A program made the translations under genes and the position numbers. The notes under the pieces were generated by a model. It had not been told where the DNA came from, searched no databases, and saw only the letters and a list, made by a program, of their open reading frames with translations. 5,417 nt of DNA from Deltaproteobacteria bacterium (GTDB lineage: Bacteria > Desulfobacterota > Desulfobacteria > Desulfobacterales > ETH-SRB1): NCBI GenBank assembly GCA_030627475.1, contig DAOURZ010000117.1, positions 1 through 5,417 of the forward strand. The letters are read 5' to 3'. Below are positions 1-3,857 of this stretch, one piece after another (within the stretch, counting starts at the first letter, position 1; every line of letters begins with the position of its first letter).

Positions 1-132
1 AAAAATAAAGCAATAAAAAATATCAAAATGCAGGAATTATCTATGGGTATGACAGGTGATTTTGAGGTTGCGATAAATGAAGGAGCAACTTTTGTCCGCA
101 TTGGAACTGCAATTTTTGGAGATAGAAATTGA
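1..132 (+). CDS. yggS: YggS/PLPBP family pyridoxal-phosphate homeostasis protein, C-terminal 43 residues
   Basis: Only the 3' end of this gene lies in the window; the start is off the left edge. Frame 1 is open from base 1 to a TGA at 130-132. It encodes a tail containing [16 protein letters not shown] followed by [12 protein letters not shown]. This is the hallmark C-terminus of the YggS/PROSC (PLPBP) family: the SMGMS/T-D-E-A-I segment that helps hold the PLP phosphate, then the RIGTAIFG strand at the end of the alanine-racemase-like TIM barrel. Family members bind PLP without a known catalytic reaction and help maintain free B6 vitamer and amino-acid balance in the cytoplasm. The stop overlaps the TTG start of queH by four bases, so the two are probably cotranscribed and translationally coupled. 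The family call is firm although only the tail is visible. Confidence 0.9.
   Translation, partial: KNKAIKNIKMQELSMGMTGDFEVAINEGATFVRIGTAIFGDRN
118..121 (+). promoter_or_regulatory. Ribosome-binding site for queH, inside the yggS 3' end
   Basis: GGAG lies seven bases before the TTG at 129, within the last codons of the upstream gene. It supports the TTG start of queH, for which no ATG is available near the conserved N-terminus. Confidence 0.7.
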
Positions 133-662
133 AAATTCTGCTGCATACATGCTGCGCACCATGCTCTATATACCCTGTCAACACCCTTCGCAACGAAGGC
201 TATAATGTAATGGGTTTTTTTTACAGACATAATATACATCCTTACACAGAATGTTTAAAGAGACAGGAAACTCTACAATATTATGCAGATATTATTAATC
301 TAAAGGTCATTTACCAGGAAAACTATGATCTAAAAGGTTTTATTCAAAACGTGGTTTTCAGAGAATCGAAGCGCTGCTCATACTGCTATCACGACCGGCT
401 AAGGTCAACAGCTCTCATAGCAAAACGCGGAAAGTTTGATTGTTTCTCCTCTACTCTTTTATATAGCAAATTCCAGAAGCACGATATGATAAAATTAATA
501 GGAGAATCTATTGGTAAATCCACCGGCGTTTCATTTTACTATCAGGATTTTCGCTCCGGCTGGAAAGAAGGCATAGAAGAATCCAGGCGCCTTGAATTGT
601 ATCGCCAGCAATACTGCGGCTGTATTTACAGCGAGAGAGATAGATATTATAAAAATACATAA
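129..662 (+). CDS. queH: Epoxyqueuosine reductase QueH
   Basis: The 177-residue product is a QueH (formerly DUF208) protein. QueH performs the last step of queuosine synthesis in tRNA, reducing epoxyqueuosine to queuosine at the wobble base of GUN-anticodon tRNAs. It is an iron-sulfur enzyme unrelated to the cobalamin-dependent QueG. Visible family features are the N-terminal HTCCAPC (Cys8, Cys9, Cys12), NIHPYTE at 35-41, the RCSYCY pair (Cys83, Cys86), [11 protein letters not shown] at 108-118, [10 protein letters not shown] at 136-145 and the C-terminal [11 protein letters not shown] (Cys163, Cys165). These cysteines are expected to hold the metal centres. The length is normal for the shorter QueH proteins. 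The TTG start puts the CCAPC motif at its usual distance from the N-terminus and has GGAG seven bases upstream. The start overlaps the yggS stop in a TTGA. The TAA stop falls inside the left copy of an 18-bp repeat. No other queuosine gene is in view. Confidence 0.95.
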   Translation: MKILLHTCCAPCSIYPVNTLRNEGYNVMGFFYRHNIHPYTECLKRQETLQYYADIINLKVIYQENYDLKGFIQNVVFRESKRCSYCYHDRLRSTALIAKRGKFDCFSSTLLYSKFQKHDMIKLIGESIGKSTGVSFYYQDFRSGWKEGIEESRRLELYRQQYCGCIYSERDRYYKNT

Positions 663-676
663 GGAACGTGGACGAA
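659..676. repeat. 18-bp direct repeat, left copy, at the queH/hemW junction
   Basis: ATAAGGAACGTGGACGAA occurs here and, identically and in the same orientation, at 1859-1876. The left copy supplies the TAA stop of queH (660-662) and then runs into the gap before the hemW stop. The bases beyond both ends differ between the copies, so the match is exactly 18 bp. The function is unknown; it may belong to a dispersed repeat family of the host genome. Confidence 0.85.
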
Positions 677-692
677 ATAACTTCAGCAGTGC

Positions 693-1841
693 TCAAATAT
701 GTTCCGATATAAACATGGAGGCTATGCTGTCCAGAAAAAGCATCCCTTTTCTTGAAAGCGCACATCGGTTTTTGGGCTGGATATGCAAAATATATCCATC
801 TTTCTCAAGCTGTTTTATTTTCTCTGCAAATATTTGACAAAAGTTTATACCAAGCTGTTCATCAATAGCATTAATGTTTATCCCGTCAGTCTTTCTCAAC
901 CCAAGATAAATCATTTCCATCATACGCTGCTCTCTATTTAATATCTCTTTTTCTTCTACAGGCAGCCTGCCCTCTTTTATATGATTTATATATTTTTTTA
1001 CGTTGCGGCAGTTCCGGTAGCGCTGGAATTCTATGAATGAATGGGCGGATGGTCCAAACCCGAGATATGGTGTAACTGACCAGTATTTTAAGTTATGCCT
1101 GGATTTTCTGTGAACATCTTTTGCAAAGTTTGATATTTCATACTGAACATAACCACAATTAGTTAAATATTCCATCGTTGTTTCAAAAAGTTTGCCTGTT
1201 AAAAAGTCGGCCACAGGTTTAAACTTGCCTTGTTGTCGATCTCTATCTAATGGAGTGCCTTTCTCATATGTAAGCATGTAGCAGGAAAGATGCTCGGGCT
1301 CAAATTCAACAGCTTTTTGAAGATCGGAAATCCATGCCTTTTTTGTTTGACCCGGAATACCGTAAATAAGATCAATCCCAATATTATCAAACCCTGCTTT
1401 TCGTGCCCATTTGATGGTTTTCTTTGCATCATTACTTGAATGGATTCTGCCAAGAAAATCAAGATTAGCATCTTGAAAAGACTGCACCCCGATATTTAAA
1501 CGGTTAATGCCTATATCCCGGTATCCTTTAAGCTTTTCAGGCGTAATAGTGCCTGGGTTGACCTCTATGGTTACTTCGGAAGCAGTAAGTATATTGAATA
1601 ATCTGTATGCGTTTTCAATTATCTTGCCGATATTTGCCGGTTTTAAAACAGAAGGTGTACCACCTCCGAGATACAGTGAGTCAAAAAACAAGGGATGGCG
1701 TGAGATAATTTGCATTTCCTTGATTAAAGCCTCAATGAATAGATGTTCAAGTGATTGATCGGTTATTGAATAGAAATCACAGTAAGGGCATTTTTTAATG
1801 CAAAAAGGAATATGGACATATATGCCGGCAAGCTTGTTCAA
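693..1841 (-). CDS. hemW: HemW, heme chaperone of the radical SAM coproporphyrinogen-oxidase-like family
   Basis: The 382-residue protein has the full radical SAM architecture of HemW. CxxxCxxC (Cys14, Cys18, Cys21) is followed by DF rather than a fourth cysteine; the residue at this position separates HemW from true HemN. Next come GGGTPS at 59-64 (SAM contact), EVNPGT at 93-98, GVQSF at 118-122, the HNxxYW motif at 249-254 linked to heme binding in HemW, GFGPSAHSF at 261-269, and a C-terminal HemW domain from about 300. HemW proteins bind heme and are thought to deliver it to respiratory cytochromes; they lack coproporphyrinogen oxidase activity. The length is typical. The TTG start is chosen because GIYVHIPFC must lie close to the N-terminus and AAAAAGG lies six bases upstream; the next Met is residue 43. 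The gene is convergent with queH (30 bp gap) and alone on its strand. No clear terminator follows it. An 18-bp direct repeat flanks it on both sides. Confidence 0.95.
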   Translation of the reverse strand: MNKLAGIYVHIPFCIKKCPYCDFYSITDQSLEHLFIEALIKEMQIISRHPLFFDSLYLGGGTPSVLKPANIGKIIENAYRLFNILTASEVTIEVNPGTITPEKLKGYRDIGINRLNIGVQSFQDANLDFLGRIHSSNDAKKTIKWARKAGFDNIGIDLIYGIPGQTKKAWISDLQKAVEFEPEHLSCYMLTYEKGTPLDRDRQQGKFKPVADFLTGKLFETTMEYLTNCGYVQYEISNFAKDVHRKSRHNLKYWSVTPYLGFGPSAHSFIEFQRYRNCRNVKKYINHIKEGRLPVEEKEILNREQRMMEMIYLGLRKTDGININAIDEQLGINFCQIFAEKIKQLEKDGYILHIQPKNRCALSRKGMLFLDSIASMFISEHI

Positions 1842-1847
1842 TGAGAG

Positions 1848-1854
1848 CCTTTTT
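1848..1854 (-). promoter_or_regulatory. Ribosome-binding site for hemW
   Basis: On the minus strand AAAAAGG ends six bases before the TTG codon at 1841. This supports the non-ATG start. The site lies between the start codon and the right-hand 18-bp repeat, so the repeat would be part of the hemW leader. Confidence 0.6.
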
Positions 1855-1858
1855 AATA

Positions 1859-1876
1859 ATAAGGAACGTGGACGAA
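1859..1876. repeat. 18-bp direct repeat, right copy, upstream of hemW
   Basis: This is an exact second copy of ATAAGGAACGTGGACGAA, starting exactly 1200 bp after the left copy at 659. It sits 17 bases upstream of the hemW start codon. Together the copies bracket hemW with its ribosome-binding site. Neither copy has terminal inverted repeats or a neighbouring transposase gene. Confidence 0.85.
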
Positions 1877-1993
1877 TTGGTAGTCCCTATCATGTGCACA
1901 ATTCAGGGTCAAATCACAAATTTTTCCACAGGATACCGTTTTTGAATTATTTTGTTCGATAGCGCTGTCAATTTTTTACACGATGAATTTTAG
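1877..1993. other. Intergenic stretch between the hemW leader and the + strand promoter
   Basis: This AT-rich stretch holds no credible gene on either strand. It should contain the hemW promoter. The only candidate is a minus-strand TTGACA (1971 to 1966), back-to-back with the plus-strand TTGACA at 1994. The nearest -10-like hexamer, AATAAT (1951 to 1946), is only 14 bp away, which is too short for a normal sigma-70 promoter, so the hemW promoter is not assigned. An 8-bp palindrome TGTGCACA lies at 1893-1900. Confidence 0.4.
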
Positions 1994-2022
1994 TTGACAA
2001 TACGCTTTAGCTTGATTATATT
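1994..2022 (+). promoter_or_regulatory. Near-consensus sigma-70 promoter
   Basis: A perfect -35 TTGACA (1994-1999) and a -10 TATATT (2017-2022, five of six matches) are separated by the optimal 17 bp. Transcription would start near G2029. The first gene downstream is the cysteine-rich protein at 2163, giving a leader of about 134 bases. That leader contains an intrinsic terminator only about 20 bases from the predicted start. No operator-like palindrome is evident over the promoter itself. Confidence 0.75.
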
Positions 2023-2050
2023 TTTTCCGCTTTTTCGAAAGTATTTTTTG

Positions 2051-2089
2051 AAGGCCGGAGGGACTTCATATTCCTCAGGCCTTTTTTTT
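2051..2089 (+). terminator. Strong intrinsic terminator within the leader
   Basis: The left arm AAGGCC (2051-2056) pairs with GGCCTT (2078-2083). After one G/A mismatch, GAGGGA (2058-2063) pairs with TTCCTC (2071-2076) with one G-U pair, leaving a 7-base loop. Eight T residues follow at 2082-2089. The T tract is only on the plus-strand side, so it acts on rightward transcription. No rightward gene ends just upstream, which makes it unusual: it would stop transcripts from the promoter at 1994-2022 or distant read-through. Confidence 0.75.
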
Positions 2090-2101
2090 GAGTTTCATTT
2101 G

Positions 2102-2139
2102 ACCTGAATTGAACGATTTTTGGCTTCTTCAACTCAGGT
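2102..2139 (+). repeat. Inverted repeat (leader hairpin) upstream of the ribosome-binding site
   Basis: ACCTGAATTGAA (2102-2113) is complementary to TTCAACTCAGGT (2128-2139) apart from one A/C mismatch, with a 14-base loop. No T tract follows, so it is not a terminator. It ends 11 bases before the GAGGTG ribosome-binding site. It could be an RNA hairpin affecting translation or stability, or a dyad bound by a DNA-binding protein. Its right arm shares CTCAGG with the terminator's right arm. Confidence 0.55.
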
Positions 2140-2150
2140 TTGACAGAAAA

Positions 2151-2156
2151 GAGGTG
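2151..2156 (+). promoter_or_regulatory. Ribosome-binding site deciding the GTG start at 2163
   Basis: GAGGTG lies six bases before GTG at 2163. This chooses GTG over the upstream in-frame TTG at 2109, which has no ribosome-binding site, lies inside the leader hairpin, and would add 18 residues not expected in the family. Confidence 0.8.
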
Positions 2157-2162
2157 ATTTCA

Positions 2163-2441
2163 GTGATTTGTTCAACTGTTAGAGAAGGTATAAATTGTCC
2201 ATTTATGACTGCAAAAGGGTGTAATTACAATAACGGAATTTGCCATGAGATTGATGAAAAATGTAAAGGCTGCAACCACTGTACTGAATTTTCAGCCGGA
2301 TGGTACTGTACTGTATTTCCTGATCCATCTTCAAAATGGAAGAATGGGAATTGCAACTTTGCTTCTCATATTTCCGTAGCATCAAATGGTAAAAAAGCAA
2401 AACTTAATCCAATAAAGGCATCCAAAAGAAAGGGCGGATGA
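2163..2441 (+). CDS. PxxKW family cysteine-rich protein
   Basis: This 92-residue protein has nine cysteines (3, 12, 20, 27, 34, 37, 40, 49, 64), no signal peptide and no membrane segment, so it should be cytoplasmic. The central cluster CKGCNHC (34-40) is the kind of spacing that binds zinc or an iron-sulfur centre. PSSKW at 55-59 inside PDPSSKWKNGNC gives the PxxKW signature. The tail from about 72 is lysine-rich and low in complexity. I recognise it as a PxxKW cysteine-rich family protein, known mostly from Desulfobacterota and without an established function. Metal binding is inferred from cysteine spacing only. The GTG start is backed by GAGGTG six bases upstream. The gene sits behind a promoter, a terminator and a hairpin, and 46 bp before an aminotransferase gene with which it is probably cotranscribed. 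Confidence 0.85.
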   Translation: MICSTVREGINCPFMTAKGCNYNNGICHEIDEKCKGCNHCTEFSAGWYCTVFPDPSSKWKNGNCNFASHISVASNGKKAKLNPIKASKRKGG

Positions 2442-2472
2442 CCTTTTAATTTTTTGAATCTGAGTTCAGGAT

Positions 2473-2485
2473 AGGAAAGGGGGAG
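2473..2485 (+). promoter_or_regulatory. Ribosome-binding site for the aminotransferase gene
   Basis: The purine run AGGAAAGGGGGAG ends two bases before ATG at 2488, with good anti-Shine-Dalgarno matches about 6 to 11 bases from the start codon. It supports the assigned ATG. Confidence 0.65.
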
Positions 2486-2487
2486 AT

Positions 2488-3813
2488 ATGAATCCTATTG
2501 CTATACAGCTTAATAATATTATTGACGAAGGGAATCCCTATATAAAGGGAATGCTGTCCGAGCTTGGTAAAAATCTTTTTTTTCCAAAAGGTATCCTGAG
2601 CCAGAGCGCAGAGGCAAAGGAAAAGGCATATAAGATTAATGCAACGATCGGCATTGCCAAAGAGAATGGCAGAACCATGCATTTTGGTTCGGTTGTATCG
2701 TCGATAAAGGGAATTCGTCCCGGAAAGTCATTAACCTATGCTCCATCCTTTGGTATTCCTGATTTAAGAAAGATATGGCAGAATTCTCAATTTGAAAAAA
2801 ATTTTTCTCTATCCGGCAAATCCATAAGTATGCCTGTGGTTACATGCGGCATTACTCATGCCATTAGTGTAGTTGCAGATATCTGGGTGGATCCGGATGA
2901 CGTTATAATATTACCTGATATGATGTGGGGTAATTATAACCTTATTTTAAATGTTAGAAAAGGCGCAAAAATCAGCAAATATCCTATGTTTTCAGAAAAA
3001 GGTGGTTTTAATCTTAAAGCCTTTGAGGAAAAGATAAAGGATGAGGCAAAAAAGCATGAAAAGATCATCGTTATGCTTAATTTTCCGCACAATCCTACCG
3101 GATATAGTCTTACCGAGAAAGAGGCAGATAGTATAGTTAAAATTCTTGTCAATGCAGCAGAAAATGGAACAAACATAATAGTTGTGTCGGATGATGCTTA
3201 TTTTGGACTTGTTTATGAAGAAGGGATATTAAAAGAATCTATATTTGCACGTCTTAGTGGACAGCATCCCAGGCTTCTCGCTATAAAGCTTGATGGTGCA
3301 ACAAAAGAAAACTTTGTATGGGGCTTGAGAGTAGGTTTTATTACGTACGGATGTCAAACCGAAGGCAATTCAGCAAATATTTATGATGCTCTTGAAAGAA
3401 AAACCGCCGGAGGTGTAAGAGGCTCTATATCCAATGCATCACATCTGGGACAGTCGATAGTATTAAAGTCTATGCAGCATGAAGAATATCCTGCGGAGAA
3501 AATAGAAAAGTTTGAAATACTTAAAACCAGAGCAATACGCGTTAAGGAAGTTCTTTCGGATCCGGTATACAAAGATGCCTGGGATGTTTATCCCTTTAAT
3601 TCAGGCTACTTTATGTGTATTAGACTAAAGCGGGTTGATGCCGAAACGCTCAGACTTCATCTTTTAAAAAAATACGGAGTCGGGCTTATCGCTATAGGGG
3701 AATCCAATTTAAGAATAGCTTTTTCATGTATGGAACTGGACGATATCTCTGAGTTGTTCGATATTATATTAAAGGGTATTGAAGATTTATTAAGGGCAGG
3801 GAGCAGGGTTTAG
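2488..3813 (+). CDS. PLP-dependent class I/II aminotransferase, substrate unknown
   Basis: The 441-residue protein has the complete fold-type I aminotransferase signature. Gly121 begins the GITHA loop near the cofactor phosphate, and Trp147 is placed to stack on the PLP ring. HNPTG (201-205) carries the Asn202 that contacts PLP O3'. DDAY (235-238) carries Asp235 for the pyridine nitrogen and Tyr238. GATKENFVWGLR (270-281) carries the Schiff-base Lys273 and Arg281 eight residues on, as in aspartate aminotransferase. NLRIAFS (407-413) carries Arg409, the usual substrate carboxylate arginine. It should be an active cytoplasmic transaminase or related PLP enzyme. The roughly 80-residue N-terminal region with FFPKGILSQSAEAK (31-44) is distinctive, but I cannot tie it to a named substrate. 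The ATG has a strong purine-rich ribosome-binding site. The last residues (RAGSRV) and the TAG stop are encoded by a G-rich repeat, so the original C-terminus may have been altered. Confidence 0.9.
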   Translation: MNPIAIQLNNIIDEGNPYIKGMLSELGKNLFFPKGILSQSAEAKEKAYKINATIGIAKENGRTMHFGSVVSSIKGIRPGKSLTYAPSFGIPDLRKIWQNSQFEKNFSLSGKSISMPVVTCGITHAISVVADIWVDPDDVIILPDMMWGNYNLILNVRKGAKISKYPMFSEKGGFNLKAFEEKIKDEAKKHEKIIVMLNFPHNPTGYSLTEKEADSIVKILVNAAENGTNIIVVSDDAYFGLVYEEGILKESIFARLSGQHPRLLAIKLDGATKENFVWGLRVGFITYGCQTEGNSANIYDALERKTAGGVRGSISNASHLGQSIVLKSMQHEEYPAEKIEKFEILKTRAIRVKEVLSDPVYKDAWDVYPFNSGYFMCIRLKRVDAETLRLHLLKKYGVGLIAIGESNLRIAFSCMELDDISELFDIILKGIEDLLRAGSRV

Positions 3814-3829
3814 GGATCGGGGGGCAGGG
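3794..3829 (+). repeat. G-rich repeat with G-quadruplex potential at the aminotransferase stop
   Basis: Six runs of three or more G occur in 36 bases: 3794-3796, 3799-3801, 3806-3808, 3813-3815, 3819-3824 and 3827-3829. The spacers are two to four bases. GGGCAGGGA occurs twice (3794-3802 and 3822-3830). This meets the usual G3+N1-7 pattern for a G-quadruplex in the coding strand and the mRNA. Its composition contrasts sharply with the AT-rich surroundings. It covers the last codons and the TAG of the aminotransferase. Confidence 0.7.
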
Positions 3830-3855
3830 ATTGGAAATTTTTTTTGATCCCTGAA
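3809..3855 (+). repeat. Long inverted repeat between the aminotransferase and ClC genes
   Basis: TTTAGGGATC (3809-3818) pairs with GATCCCTGAA (3846-3855) over 10 bp including one T-G wobble, with a 27-base loop. A competing 7-bp stem is CAGGGAT (3825-3831) with ATCCCTG (3847-3853). An eight-T run (3838-3845) lies inside the loop of either stem, not after it, so this is not a standard terminator. The right arm ends two bases before the ATG of the ClC gene and could affect its translation. Confidence 0.55.
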
Positions 3856-3857
3856 CT

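Larger units (their letters stand above)
2029..2162 (+). promoter_or_regulatory. Structured leader of the cysteine-rich protein gene; possible attenuator or short RNA
   Basis: The predicted transcript runs from about 2029 into the gene at 2163. It contains in order a small CTTT-TTCG-AAAG hairpin, the terminator at 2051-2089, a second hairpin at 2102-2139, and the ribosome-binding site. Such a layout fits either premature termination control of the downstream genes or a discrete RNA of about 60 bases ending in the U tract. I recognise no known riboswitch, T-box or leader-peptide signature. The boundaries are predicted only. Confidence 0.4.

Noticed and set aside
663..705. GGAAC/GTTCC pairing between queH and the end of hemW as a bidirectional terminator
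   Set aside because: The stem is about 8 bp only with two wobble pairs, the loop is 27 bases, and there is no T tract on either strand.
508..837. Overlapping open frames at 508-765 (-) and 592-837 (+)
   Set aside because: They overlap the firmly identified queH and hemW, have no ribosome-binding sites, and show no protein family features.
659..1876. Insertion sequence or composite transposon carrying hemW
   Set aside because: There is no transposase, the flanking copies are direct and only 18 bp, and no terminal inverted repeats were found; only the direct repeats can be supported.
1922..1930. DnaA-box-like TTTTCCACA
   Set aside because: It is a single site with one mismatch to TTATCCACA, with no cluster and no dnaA or dnaN nearby, so it is not an origin.
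2048..2107. Possible 19-residue leader peptide starting at TTG 2048 and overlapping the terminator
   Set aside because: There is no ribosome-binding site, the start is TTG, and there is no run of regulatory codons; it is simply open by chance.
2109..2162. N-terminal extension of the cysteine-rich protein from TTG 2109
   Set aside because: No ribosome-binding site precedes it and it lies inside the leader hairpin; GTG 2163 has GAGGTG at ideal spacing and gives the expected family N-terminus.
2446..3572. Minus-strand open frames opposite the aminotransferase gene
   Set aside because: They are shadows of the coding frame, with no domain signature and no start signals.
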